Under the pieces are notes generated by a model. It made no database searches, was not told where the DNA came from, and saw nothing but the letters and a program-made list of their open reading frames with translations. From Candidatus Gastranaerophilales bacterium (GTDB lineage: Bacteria; Cyanobacteriota; Vampirovibrionia; Gastranaerophilales; Gastranaerophilaceae), in NCBI GenBank assembly GCA_944325575.1, contig CALVAR010000012.1, forward strand, positions 1-60,882: DNA of 60,882 bases. Direction: 5' to 3'. Each line of letters opens with the position of its first letter. Positions within the stretch are counted from its first letter, which is position 1. This document shows, piece after piece, positions 42,554 to 51,038 of this stretch. The position numbers and the translations under genes are program-made.

Positions 42554-42594
42554 TAAAAAAATCCGGCGGAGGTTTTTGACATGAGGCTCCGCCG
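42554..42594 (-). terminator. Terminator after the lexA-like gene
   Basis: Stem CGGCGGAG (42564-42571) with CTCCGCCG (42587-42594), then seven T on the minus strand. It separates the lexA-like gene from the 48-residue gene and umuC, which may rely on readthrough or an unseen promoter. Confidence 0.85.
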
Positions 42595-42662
42595 CCTTTA
42601 AAGGTTTTTTGATTTTATTTATTAGGAAGGATATCTTGGGTTCAATGTTTTATATAGTTTAT

Positions 42663-43250
42663 TTATAACTGTCTTGTTATACCCGTGGCGATACCGAATA
42701 TAGTCAAAGACTCTTTTGGTTCTATTACGGGATAGTCCGGATTTTCCGGTTGAAGCCATATCTTGCCGTTTTTCTGCCGGTAGGTCTTTAGGGTATAGCC
42801 GTTGTCTACATAAGCAAGAACTATATCCCCGTCTTTTGCATAAGGTGTTTTTTTGACAATAACTCGGTCTCCGTCAAAAATTCCTGCATTGACCATGGAA
42901 TCGCCTGACACCGTAAACATAAATACGGAAGGATTTGCCAGATCAAAACTCTCATCCAGCGAAACTCTTTTTTCTATCGAATCTTCAGCAACCGTAGCAA
43001 AACCGGCTCTGACCGATGAAGTAAAAAGAATCGCCCCGAAACATTCCGGATTAATAAAAAACTTTCCGTTTTTTTCTTTAATCAGGTCCGTTTCTTTGAG
43101 TTTTTTAAAATACTGCCAGACAGAGTTTTTGTGTTTAAACCCGCAGTCCTGTGCAATTTTTTCAAAACTCGGCAGAGGTTCTTTTCCGTACAATTTTTTA
43201 AGATTGTCAAAAAAGTTTTTTTGTTTTTCACTGAGGTTTTGATTTAACAT
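42663..43250 (-). CDS. lexA: LexA-like SOS repressor (HTH + S24 peptidase)
   Basis: 195 residues. An N-terminal winged-helix region (about 5-68, LSEKQKNFFDNLKKLYGKEPLP...) and a C-terminal S24 autoprotease. Cleavage site Ala82-Gly83 in SVRAGFA, nucleophile Ser118 in VSGDSMV and general base Lys155 in GYTLKTY are all present, so RecA-stimulated self-cleavage should work. It could also act as the UmuD partner of the UmuC encoded downstream. A 20-bp palindrome directly upstream is the likely operator. LexA and UmuD-like roles are not separable from sequence. Confidence 0.88.
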   Translation of the reverse strand: MLNQNLSEKQKNFFDNLKKLYGKEPLPSFEKIAQDCGFKHKNSVWQYFKKLKETDLIKEKNGKFFINPECFGAILFTSSVRAGFATVAEDSIEKRVSLDESFDLANPSVFMFTVSGDSMVNAGIFDGDRVIVKKTPYAKDGDIVLAYVDNGYTLKTYRQKNGKIWLQPENPDYPVIEPKESLTIFGIATGITRQL

Positions 43251-43257
43251 AATTTTA

Positions 43258-43277
43258 TTATAGACAATTGTCTATAA
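43258..43277. promoter_or_regulatory. Candidate LexA operator
   Basis: Perfect 20-bp palindrome TTATAGACAA/TTGTCTATAA, eight bases upstream of the lexA-like start codon. Position and symmetry suit autorepression. It is not the E. coli (CTGT-N8-ACAG) nor the classic Gram-positive (GAAC-N4-GTTC) box. Confidence 0.55.
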
Positions 43278-43306
43278 AATGTCAATATGCAAAAATTAAG
43301 GATTTT

Positions 43307-43480
43307 GTCTGAGGCGGCCTCGCTTGTAGAAGTGGTGCACGGAGTGCGAGTGACGCCAAGTCTAGCATTTTACGGAAGTGACCCCATGCACTTGTTGCCT
43401 GTGCTGGACTTGCTGATAAAAACGGACTTGTTTATTGCACAGGTTCATCAAGTAGTCGGAGTCAGTTGACAATATGAAAT
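43307..43480 (+). repeat. Copy D of the dispersed element (internally deleted)
   Basis: 174 bp. Shares the first ~22 bases (GTCTGAGGCGGCCTCGCTTG) and the last ~105 bases with copy B, and lacks most of the middle including the AAATATGCC hairpin. It ends in GTCGGAGTCAGTTGACA and points to the plus strand, where no gene start follows within 2 kb. Confidence 0.85.
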
Positions 43481-43658
43481 ATACAGCAAATTTTGCCGAT
43501 ACTATAAAAAGTCAGTCATTCTTGTATACGTTACATAATTTGGCGACCAAAATTGTTATTTCTGTACATTAAAAATATAAATGTAAAAAATATTTTTATA
43601 AGAAGGTATAGAAATTACACAGTGTTTGACTTTATCAGAGTCATAAGTAAAAAATGAT

Positions 43659-43743
43659 AGAGCAGATATTTTATTTTAGAGTGACTTAAAATCCTACCCG
43701 CAAGGGCGGATTTTTCGGAACGAAAAAATGAAATATCTGCTCT
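43659..43743. other. Inverted-repeat structure in a gene-free gap
   Basis: A 13-bp perfect outer stem AGAGCAGATATTT (43659-43671) with AAATATCTGCTCT (43731-43743) encloses AAAATCC...GGATTTT with an inner CCC-GCAA-GGG tetraloop hairpin and an overlapping alternative TTTTTCG-GAA-CGAAAAA hairpin. It lies in the 685-bp gap 43251-43935, which also holds the LexA operator, repeat copy D and one short repeat unit (about 43800-43860). No gene in either direction covers it. Confidence 0.5.
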
Positions 43744-43935
43744 CAAATACCAAATATACGCATAATATATTAAATAAGTTATCGAATTACGTAACATATA
43801 TAGGAATGACGATTGGAAACAAAAGCAGATTCTTCGGCTAAAGCCTCAGAATGACGCATTATTTTAGATACTTGCTTGAGATTTAATTTTGAATAGAGAT
43901 TTCCTGAAAAGAATTCACTCAGATTTCATATAGTT

Positions 43936-45399
43936 CTATATTAAATAATATCTGTTTATGAGTGTAAAAATAAAACACAGCATAAATATTAGAGAATACA
44001 CCATAGTAACAGTATAAAGATTTATTTTTAGAGGTTTTAATCTGCTGTTGTCAAACAGAAATAAAAATAACGGCAAAACCGGAAGCAGATATCTGCCCTT
44101 AAACCCCGCTATCAATCCGCTGCCGTCCAGAGTAAATGTAATATAATCCGCTGTCAATGCGAGTATATAAACAAGAACTATAATAACCGCAAAAATAATT
44201 TTGTTTTGTAAATCCAAATTATATTCAGTGTCTTTTGCATTTTTATCCCCAAATACAGCATTTGCTATTAACAAAGCAAAATATCCCCATATTATCAAAG
44301 GGTTTACATTGGTATCCGAGACGCCAAAGTCAGAAACTGCTCTTTGGATATACTCTATGAAATCAACTGCCGTTGTTTTTAAAAGGCAGCATATAAAGCC
44401 GGTCGGATGTTGAAAAATTGATACTATAGCTCTTAGAGCATTGTGGCAGTAATAAGAAAATGTTCCGCTGAATATTTGTATTGTATATGCGACAAATCCC
44501 GTTATCCACAAACTGCACGCCAGAAATATCAATATAAAGGTAAAAACTCTTTTTTTATTTGACTCAAAACAGTTTTTGGGGATAGCAAAATAAAGCAAAA
44601 TCATGGGAAAATAAGCAAACTTGCAAACACACAGAAAAAATATCAACGCAAAAAATATCAATAGTTCTTTTATGCTTATCCGTTTAGCCCTATCAGATAC
44701 ATAATCATTTTTTAATTTTAATGTATAAGCAGTAAGTATAAAAGCGACTCCGGCAACGAGGTGATCCGTATTGATAATAGAAGCAATATAAAGACTAAGC
44801 GGTGCAATTGCGAAAAATAAAAAAATATTTTTCTTAACCGGTGTGATTTTTATTGCTATATACATAAGTCCCGTATACAAAAACAAAGAACAAAGCCGTA
44901 AAATAAAAATCATAAAAACAGGCGGCACATCAAAACTGTTCATAATTATCATGGCAAAGGTATGCGGCAGATAAGAAAACACCGTATAAGAAGGTATCAT
45001 GTGTATGGCAATTGTTTTATACTGTTTGTTTAATGGTATTTTAGCAAGTTCTTGTACATTTTTTATACTGATTTTTTGCGGTGCATGGATTATTCTGTCC
45101 GGACCTATGTACGGATTGAGAAGCTTGCTTTGTGCTGCCAGTTGTACAATACTCAACGGAACAATCTGTGCGGTAAAAGTTTTCGGTTTTTCAAAAAGCA
45201 AAGTCCCGTCAGTATAAGAGGTTATTTTTTTATAATTCAAAGTACCCTGGCTAAATCCGTAAATTTTGTAAAAATGTTCCGTTTCGTCAAAACCCTGAAA
45301 AGGCGGATTAATAAAAACAAGAAGCAGCCCGCCGAGAAGACAAAAAAACAAAAAAATGTTTTCAGGCCTTTTTAACATCTGCAAAAATCTTGTATACAT
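43936..45399 (-). CDS. DUF2142 family polytopic membrane protein
   Basis: 487 residues with ~11 hydrophobic segments. The family signature near the N-terminus is INPPFQGFDETEHFYKIYGFSQG, with the conserved D-E-x-x-H in the first extracytoplasmic loop, as in GT-C glycosyltransferases. DUF2142 proteins are usually linked to surface polysaccharide or protein glycosylation; the donor would be a polyprenyl-phosphate sugar. It follows the GT2 gene by six bases in the same direction, so the two likely act together. Confidence 0.85.
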   Translation of the reverse strand: MYTRFLQMLKRPENIFLFFCLLGGLLLVFINPPFQGFDETEHFYKIYGFSQGTLNYKKITSYTDGTLLFEKPKTFTAQIVPLSIVQLAAQSKLLNPYIGPDRIIHAPQKISIKNVQELAKIPLNKQYKTIAIHMIPSYTVFSYLPHTFAMIIMNSFDVPPVFMIFILRLCSLFLYTGLMYIAIKITPVKKNIFLFFAIAPLSLYIASIINTDHLVAGVAFILTAYTLKLKNDYVSDRAKRISIKELLIFFALIFFLCVCKFAYFPMILLYFAIPKNCFESNKKRVFTFILIFLACSLWITGFVAYTIQIFSGTFSYYCHNALRAIVSIFQHPTGFICCLLKTTAVDFIEYIQRAVSDFGVSDTNVNPLIIWGYFALLIANAVFGDKNAKDTEYNLDLQNKIIFAVIIVLVYILALTADYITFTLDGSGLIAGFKGRYLLPVLPLFLFLFDNSRLKPLKINLYTVTMVYSLIFMLCFIFTLINRYYLI

Positions 45400-45405
45400 T
45401 GTTTA

Positions 45406-46194
45406 CTACCCCTTAAAATACGGCAGCTCTTCATTTTTATCCAGTGTTCTGGCATCATTTTTAAAAATCTTGGATTTATAAATACCGGATTTAGCAAGCG
45501 CATACAGTAGGCTTGTTTTTAGCACACCAAATCCGTACTTGCAGCTTCTCATAAAGTTTATGGAAGAAGCATCCGGAAAATATTTTGTCGGACAACTGAT
45601 TTGACCTATTGTATACCCTTTATAAAAAACAAGTGCAAGCATCTCATTGTCAAATACAAAATCATCGTCACAATCTTTCAAAGGGCATTTTTCAAGAACT
45701 TCTTTTGTAAATGCGCGAAAACCGGTATGATACTCGGTAAGTCGTTCACCCATTGTAATATTCTGGAAAAATGTAAGAAATTTGTTTGCAACAAATTTAT
45801 ATAAAGGCATACCTCCTTCGAGTGCACCTTTGCCTATAAATCTTGATGCAATGCAGGCATCATATTCATCAAAAGCCAACATTGCAGCCATTGCGGGAAC
45901 AAGCCTCGGAGTATACTGATAATCCGGATGAACCATAATCACGATATCCGCATTTGTTTTTAAAGCCGCAGTGTAGCAGGTTTTTTGGTTTCCGCCGTAG
46001 CCTTTATTTTTATCATGCACAATTGTGGTTATGCCGAGATTTCTTGCCACTTCTTTTGTTTTATCCGAAGAATTATCATCCACAAGGATAATTTCATCAA
46101 CAATATCTTTGCATAAATCATTATATGTCTGCTCGAGTGTCTTTTCAGCATTATATGCAGGCATTATCACAACAACTTTTTTATTGTTAATCAT
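45406..46194 (-). CDS. Glycosyltransferase family 2 (polyprenyl-phosphate type)
   Basis: 262 residues, GT-A fold: VVVIMPAYNAEKTLEQTYNDL, DEIILVDDNSSDKTKEVA, HDKNKGYGGNQKTCYTAAL, ADIVIMVHPDYQY (the DxD-like metal site is HPD) and FTKEVLEKCPLKDCDDDFVFDNEMLA. No C-terminal membrane helices, so it is a soluble or peripheral enzyme like dolichyl/undecaprenyl-phosphate mannosyl- or glucosyltransferases. Product would feed the GT-C-like enzymes encoded on both sides. First gene of the minus-strand pair, divergent from the GT-C-like gene at 46257. Confidence 0.9.
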   Translation of the reverse strand: MINNKKVVVIMPAYNAEKTLEQTYNDLCKDIVDEIILVDDNSSDKTKEVARNLGITTIVHDKNKGYGGNQKTCYTAALKTNADIVIMVHPDYQYTPRLVPAMAAMLAFDEYDACIASRFIGKGALEGGMPLYKFVANKFLTFFQNITMGERLTEYHTGFRAFTKEVLEKCPLKDCDDDFVFDNEMLALVFYKGYTIGQISCPTKYFPDASSINFMRSCKYGFGVLKTSLLYALAKSGIYKSKIFKNDARTLDKNEELPYFKG

Positions 46195-46256
46195 ACTTCT
46201 CTGCCCCCGTATTACTGTTCATAGTATAATCAAAACAGAGGGAGAACACAATTTTT

Positions 46257-48038
46257 ATGGAAAAGTTTATAAATTTTGCAAAAAAATATTGCATTGCGGA
46301 GTTGTTGTTGATTTTTGCCGTATCCGCATTTTTATTTTTTCTTTTTTACGGAAAACAGGATGTTTATCTTGTTGATGTCAGCAGAGAAGCTTATATACCC
46401 TGGCAAGTGTTAAAAGGACAGGTATTATACAAAGACATTTTTAATGTCTATGGTCCTCTGGGATATCAAATCAATGCCGTATTATATTTTTTGTTCGGCA
46501 TAAATCTTAACACACTATACTTTGCCGGCTTTATAAATTCGCTTGTAATATTATTTACTGTTTTTCATACGGTAAAGCTTTTTGCTGACAAAAAGACTTC
46601 TCTTGCCGTGACAGGGCTTGTGATGTTTGTTTGTGTGTATGCAAGAAACTTTTTTAACTTTATTTTTACCTATTCCTACAATGCGGTTTATGCTCTGTCA
46701 GGTTTTTTGCTTTCATTATTCTTCGCTCTTTTGTACATAAAAGAAAAAAAGACAAAAAATCTTGTACTTGCATTTTTATTTGCAGGATTTTCTTTTGCAA
46801 ATAAAATCGAAGATTTGCCCTATTTTTGCTTTTTGTTTTTAATACTGCCCTTCTGGCTAAAAAAAGACTGGAAAAAATATTTGTATGCGACAGCAGCATT
46901 TTTTCTTTTTCCGGTTCTTTCCTTTGGCATATTGATGATTCAGGGGGCAGGCTTCAGCGACTTTTTCAATGCTGCTGTTTTGATAAAAAAACTGGTCAAT
47001 GCACCTGCAACAACTTATTTTTATTATGCATACGGCCTGTATTTTAACCCGCAGATTGTAAAAATGGTCTTTTTCATGATGTTAAAAGCAATAAAAATAC
47101 TGTGGATGCCTTTTCTTTTTTTATTTGGCTTTAATTTTATAAGTTTTAAATATATTGCAAATAAATTTTTAAAATACTCTGTAACAGCACTTTCACTGAT
47201 ATTTTCTATATACGTGGTATTTAAAACCTTTACTGTTATGGAAAAATACTATCACAGTATTTTCTGCTGGATAGGACTAGCCTGTCTTGCCATACTGGCT
47301 ATTTTGGGTACATATTTGGGTTATCAGCTTTTATGCAGAAAAATCAAAGTAACAGAGATTAAACTAAATGACAAAATGTTCTTATTTCTTCTCTTGTCTG
47401 CACTGAGTGTGTCTTTAAAAGGTTTGTTTGATGTCGTTATTACTTGTTACGGTACATTTACTCTCACGGCAATGATTATGCCTTTTATTATATTTTTAAT
47501 TGTATATGTCCCCCGCAAAATGCCTGAGGCGCTAAAGCAGGCGTGGTGCTCGTCCGTATTATATTTTTGTATTATGGCAATGGCTGCCTGTCTGTTTTTT
47601 AACGTATACAGGGTGGTTACATCCAACAACTATACGGTAAATACTCCCCGTGGAATGATAACTATAAGAGATGTATACCCATCACAGAATGAACTGATTA
47701 AATATATAAGAGAAAAAACTCCGGAAAATGCAAAAATTTTGACCATGCCGGAAGGCGCTATGATAAATTTCCTGTCGCAGAGAGACTCCGACAACAAATA
47801 CTATTATCTGATACCTGTTAATGTCGAAATATTCGGTCAGGAAAATATTGTTGAAAATCTAAGAAAAAATCCGCCTGATTATATTCTTCTAAATGACCTT
47901 ATCTACGGGGTTTATGCAAGTAAAAATTTCTGCGGATACGCTCCTAAAGTATGCGACTTTGTTGCAAAAGAATATAAACCGGAAATTTCCGTAAAAGGGC
48001 TTGTGAGTATGGTATTATATAAAAAAGTTTCCAAATGA
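46257..48038 (+). CDS. GT-C-like membrane glycosyltransferase
   Basis: 593 residues with ~12 membrane helices and a soluble C-terminal ~120 residues. The first exported loop contains DVSREAYIPWQVLKGQVLYKDIFNVYGPLGYQ, which matches family 39-type enzymes that use an acidic residue in this loop. It would transfer a sugar from a lipid-phosphate carrier to an outer acceptor. Divergent from the GT2 gene by 62 bases, suggesting joint control. The substrate is unknown; a role in flagellin or pilin glycosylation is only a contextual guess. Confidence 0.82.
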   Translation: MEKFINFAKKYCIAELLLIFAVSAFLFFLFYGKQDVYLVDVSREAYIPWQVLKGQVLYKDIFNVYGPLGYQINAVLYFLFGINLNTLYFAGFINSLVILFTVFHTVKLFADKKTSLAVTGLVMFVCVYARNFFNFIFTYSYNAVYALSGFLLSLFFALLYIKEKKTKNLVLAFLFAGFSFANKIEDLPYFCFLFLILPFWLKKDWKKYLYATAAFFLFPVLSFGILMIQGAGFSDFFNAAVLIKKLVNAPATTYFYYAYGLYFNPQIVKMVFFMMLKAIKILWMPFLFLFGFNFISFKYIANKFLKYSVTALSLIFSIYVVFKTFTVMEKYYHSIFCWIGLACLAILAILGTYLGYQLLCRKIKVTEIKLNDKMFLFLLLSALSVSLKGLFDVVITCYGTFTLTAMIMPFIIFLIVYVPRKMPEALKQAWCSSVLYFCIMAMAACLFFNVYRVVTSNNYTVNTPRGMITIRDVYPSQNELIKYIREKTPENAKILTMPEGAMINFLSQRDSDNKYYYLIPVNVEIFGQENIVENLRKNPPDYILLNDLIYGVYASKNFCGYAPKVCDFVAKEYKPEISVKGLVSMVLYKKVSK

Positions 48039-48098
48039 AACTAATCCCGACAATTTATTGAACGTGTGGAGAGGGTTTCTCTCAAACAAGGCAGCAAT

Positions 48099-48455
48099 AT
48101 GAAAAATCAAAATGTAATAAAACACAATCCGGATGCAGTGAACGAAGTTGTAAAGCTTCTTTCAAACAAATGGAAAATATTTATAATAAGGGATTTACTT
48201 GACGGAAAAAGAAGATTCGGCGAATTGAAAAAAATGACGGGCGCAACACAAAAATCCCTGACATCAGCATTGAGAGAGCTTGAAAATGATGAAATTATAG
48301 AAAGAAAAGCATATGCTGAAATTCCGCCCAGAGTAGAGTATTCTCTGACAGACATTGGATATTCTCTTGCCCCCGTGATAGACACAATGGCTGACTGGGG
48401 TACTGATTTTATAAAATACAAAGAACTCAAAGAAAAAATAAAAAATAAAAAATAA
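48099..48455 (+). CDS. HxlR-family winged-helix regulator
   Basis: 118 residues. HxlR/DUF24 signs: NEVVKLLSNKWKIFIIRDLLDGKRRFGELKKMTGATQKSLTSALRELENDEIIERKAYAEIPPRVEYSLTD split over the wing and recognition helix. Unlike many HxlR proteins it lacks the N-terminal redox cysteine, so thiol sensing is unlikely. ATG at 48099 has AAGG seven bases upstream; an in-frame GTG at 48066 is less good. Lies between the GT-C-like gene and the kinase-fold gene, target unknown. Confidence 0.88.
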   Translation: MKNQNVIKHNPDAVNEVVKLLSNKWKIFIIRDLLDGKRRFGELKKMTGATQKSLTSALRELENDEIIERKAYAEIPPRVEYSLTDIGYSLAPVIDTMADWGTDFIKYKELKEKIKNKK

Positions 48456-48522
48456 AAAATAAAAATATTTAATACATCCTGTTTGTGATACATTGTATCT
48501 ATAAACTAAGGGTATACGTCTA

Positions 48523-49596
48523 ATGCATTCTATTCAAATCAAAAACAGCTGCCATACTGTCAGAAATTTTGTGTCCTTTAAGCAATCAAAAACACAAAAT
48601 AATAAAATCGAAAACAAAACTAATAACAACAAAACAGCCGCACTAACCGGACTGAGCTGTCTTGGCGCCACTGCAGCCGCAATTATTGCAATACGTTCAA
48701 AAAATAAAAATGCCGCAAAAGCGTTATTTAGACCCTATGAAGAACAACTATACAACTTTAAAGCTTATTTAGAAAAAGCTCAAGAAGCAAATATAAAAAC
48801 TGCCAAAGATTATCTGGCAAACTGTGTAGAAAAGAATATTCTCGGAACAGGTCAAAACTCTAAAGTATACAAATTCAATAACCCCATAATGGATAACTGG
48901 GTAATCAAAGTAAATTCCGGACGCACAAATTTAAATGAAAATTGTTTCAATGAACTAAAACAAATTCCGGATGAATTTGAAGGATTCAATATGGGGCAGC
49001 CGATTGCCTCATTTGGAAATGAAATTTATATACTCAAAAAAATCAATGCAAAACCGCACTCAATTCCAAACTGGGCACATCATCGCCGCTCTAATATCGA
49101 TATAAAACCGCAAGAAGCCGATAGTTTCCTCAATGATATAAAAAAAATTGCCGCATTTCCGCAAGAGGCATTTGATGAATATGCTAAAAAATTGAAACTG
49201 CTCGACGATAAAGGATACAAAGCCGACAACTTCAATCCCAACAATTATTTAATTGATTACAACAGAAAAGAATTATTTATAATAGATTTTTACAAATATG
49301 ATGTTGATGCCCATATCAACACAAAATATGATCTGTTCTGCCCTCTGGTTGATTATGCAAACTATACAAGATTCTACAATGCTTTGCAGGAAAACAAAAA
49401 ACCTGAATTTATAAAAACAACAAATATTCTGTATCAAAAATGCACAAAAGCCGCAGAAAATATCGGCTTAAACACTTCGGAAGAAACATTTCGGGATTAT
49501 ATGAACAGAATAGAAACACGACTCAATTTGGGACGTTTTTATTCAGGTAGCTTTGATGAAATGAAAAAGATTTGCAGCAACTTCATCAATAGTTAA
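48523..49596 (+). CDS. Protein-kinase-fold protein with N-terminal membrane helix
   Basis: 357 residues, no family named. A hydrophobic helix (about 40-57) follows an Asn/Lys-rich head. Kinase-like motifs: glycine-rich loop ILGTGQNSKVYKF (107-118), ATP-anchoring lysine in VIKV (Lys129), a possible helix-C Glu (Glu144), a catalytic-loop-like DNFNPNNYLID (Asp235, Asn240/241) in place of HRD-x4-N, and metal-binding IIDFYK (Asp255) in place of DFG. Aminoglycoside-kinase and type III effector kinases of the OspG/NleH kind vary in the same way. Substrate unknown. Own terminator; no ribosome binding site closer than ten bases. Confidence 0.72.
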   Translation: MHSIQIKNSCHTVRNFVSFKQSKTQNNKIENKTNNNKTAALTGLSCLGATAAAIIAIRSKNKNAAKALFRPYEEQLYNFKAYLEKAQEANIKTAKDYLANCVEKNILGTGQNSKVYKFNNPIMDNWVIKVNSGRTNLNENCFNELKQIPDEFEGFNMGQPIASFGNEIYILKKINAKPHSIPNWAHHRRSNIDIKPQEADSFLNDIKKIAAFPQEAFDEYAKKLKLLDDKGYKADNFNPNNYLIDYNRKELFIIDFYKYDVDAHINTKYDLFCPLVDYANYTRFYNALQENKKPEFIKTTNILYQKCTKAAENIGLNTSEETFRDYMNRIETRLNLGRFYSGSFDEMKKICSNFINS

Positions 49597-49627
49597 ACAG
49601 ACGGGTAAAAACCCGCCTGTTTCTTAT
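49595..49627. terminator. Bidirectional terminator between kinase-fold and NifX-like genes
   Basis: AACAG-A-CGGGT, loop AAAA, ACCCG-C-CTGTT, with TTTCTT after it. The two flanking genes converge on it. Confidence 0.8.
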
Positions 49628-49631
49628 TATA

Positions 49632-50267
49632 TCAACCATTATGATGACAATGATGATGCTCATGATGATGTCCGCCGCAATGGCTGTGTTCACCGCCGCA
49701 GCTGTTTTCGCCTGTTGCAAGAGTGGAATTTAGATATTCCTTTACAAGTTCTTCGACAGGCAATTCCGGACAACCTGCCACAACCTGTACACCGTTCTGG
49801 CTGAATATGCCTAACGGACGTCCGCCCATACCGCCTGCAAGAACGATATTTGCACCTTGTTCCGATATCCAGCTTGCGCTCTGGCAGCTGATTCCTTCTT
49901 CCGGCACTTTGTTTTCAATGTTTAAAATTTCTTTTGTCTCAGGATTTACATCTACAAATGTAAAAGACTCGCAATGTCCGAAATGTGAGCATAGTTTGTT
50001 GTTTTCTGTAGGAATAGCTATTTTCATGATTTTATTTCCTTTCAATTTATCTATGTTGGTTTGAAGCAAAATTGCGCTTTCCAAAGCTTCTGTCTCTGTC
50101 AGGTTGTGTGCTGCCGCATAAGATTTTAGTATATTCAAGACATTTTCATTAATCCGTCTGTTAAACGGAACTTTTCTTATGCAGGTGCGTTTTCTGCCGG
50201 CATTGAGCCGTCTGCCTCCCCATTCGTATTTTTTACAATCAATATTATTTGGGCAATTTTTGTTCAT
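49632..50267 (-). CDS. NifX/NifB-like cofactor-binding protein with His-rich tail
   Basis: About 211 residues from the ATG at 50267. N-terminal ~75 residues: CPNNIDCKKYEWGGRRLNAGRKRT followed by a helical region (NENVLNILKSYAAAHNLTETEALESAI) resembling a ribbon-helix-helix. The C-terminal dinitrogenase iron-molybdenum cofactor domain (about 80-190) has KIAIPTENNKLCSHFGHCESFTFVDV and NIVLAGGMGGRPLGIFSQNGV. It ends in a metal-binding tail of His and Gly (GGHHHEHHHCHHNG). Probably a metal-cluster carrier, not nitrogen fixation. Consensus promoter, palindromic operator and an apparently leaderless start. Confidence 0.85.
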   Translation of the reverse strand: MNKNCPNNIDCKKYEWGGRRLNAGRKRTCIRKVPFNRRINENVLNILKSYAAAHNLTETEALESAILLQTNIDKLKGNKIMKIAIPTENNKLCSHFGHCESFTFVDVNPETKEILNIENKVPEEGISCQSASWISEQGANIVLAGGMGGRPLGIFSQNGVQVVAGCPELPVEELVKEYLNSTLATGENSCGGEHSHCGGHHHEHHHCHHNG

Positions 50268-50274
50268 TGATTGA

Positions 50275-50314
50275 ATTATAAAACTCAAACTTGAATATGT
50301 CAATACATATTCAA
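50275..50314 (-). promoter_or_regulatory. Consensus promoter with overlapping palindromic operator
   Basis: Minus strand: TTGACA (50298-50303), exactly 17 bases, TATAAT (50275-50280), then seven bases to the ATG. The -35 lies inside the inverted repeat TTGAATATG-N6-CATATTCAA (50291-50314), so a repressor bound there would block RNA polymerase. The N-terminal domain of the gene product is a candidate binder. Confidence 0.75.
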
Positions 50315-50489
50315 ACTGCTGTGTGTTACAATAATATCTAATCTAGTGTCGAAAATCGAACTTTTTGAGATACATAAAAGAGTTGATTGAAGAACTCAAA
50401 AAATCAGACACAGTCTTACTTTTAGAATGTTATCAAGTATTTAAGCAATCAGTTAGCTGTCCTGCTAAACTTGGAGGTGCTAATTAAAG

Positions 50490-50680
50490 CTTGCTGTCGC
50501 CCTGAATTTATTTCAGGGTCTTACTGGTTATTAGTTTTACTCCAAGCTTGTAAGATGCTGCACTTAGTAAGGACAGGCTCATACAAAATTTTTAAGATCC
50601 TGAAACAAGTTCAGGATGACAAAAATTTTGGTTCGCTTTGTCAAACGAGTTCAGCATGACAGAATAAAGAAAGAGACTCG
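50490..50680. repeat. Short dispersed repeats in the gap before the tRNA genes
   Basis: The 512-bp gap 50304-50815 holds TTTAAGATCCTGAAACAAGT...CAGGATGACAAA (about 50589-50632), a second AGTTCAGCATGACAG (about 50649), and CCTGAATTT-x2-TTTCAGG (about 50502-50518), all of the same style as the repeat islands. A 40-codon frame from a TTG (50365-50487) is not convincing. Confidence 0.55.
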
Positions 50681-50784
50681 AACCTCTAAAATTGACAATA
50701 CAAAAGAGTTTTAGCGATTTAAAAAAATTCTTTTAAAATACTCGAAATCTGAAAACGCAGATTATAAGCGAAAAAGCCACAAAA

Positions 50785-50810
50785 AAAAGAGCCATTACGG
50801 CTCTTTTGTA
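50785..50810 (-). terminator. Terminator of the tRNA cluster
   Basis: Stem AAAAGAGCC/GGCTCTTTT with a 5-base loop, followed on the minus strand by a run of T. It lies just downstream of tRNA-Tyr, the last tRNA in the transcript. Confidence 0.85.
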
Positions 50811-50815
50811 AAATA

Positions 50816-50898
50816 TGGGCAGGGGTGGATTCGAACCACCGTAGTCGTTAGACGGCAGATTTACAGTCTGCTCCCTTTAGCCACTCGGGCACCTACCC
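50816..50898 (-). tRNA. tRNA-Tyr (anticodon GTA)
   Basis: 83 bases with a long variable arm, as expected of bacterial tRNA-Tyr. Acceptor GGGTAGG/CCTGCCC (one G-T pair), anticodon stem-loop GCAGA-CTGTAAA-TCTGC with GTA, T arm GGTGG-TTCGAAT-CCACC. CCA is not encoded. Third of three tRNA genes read on the minus strand. Confidence 0.96.
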
Positions 50899-51038
50899 TT
50901 AAAATATAATATTAAATTTTCAATCTCTTGTTTTCAATCTGCCCGGATACGTGCTCCGACTGGCTGGACTATTGTCCGCTTTTACCATCGTCACAAAAAA
51001 GATACTTAATCTTTTTTGCTCCGAATTGCCTTCGGTTT

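Noticed and set aside
50365-50487. 40-codon frame from a TTG (RYIKELIEELKKSDTVLL...)
   Set aside because: Protein-like composition, but no ribosome binding site, no ATG and no recognisable family; may be the remnant of a lost gene.
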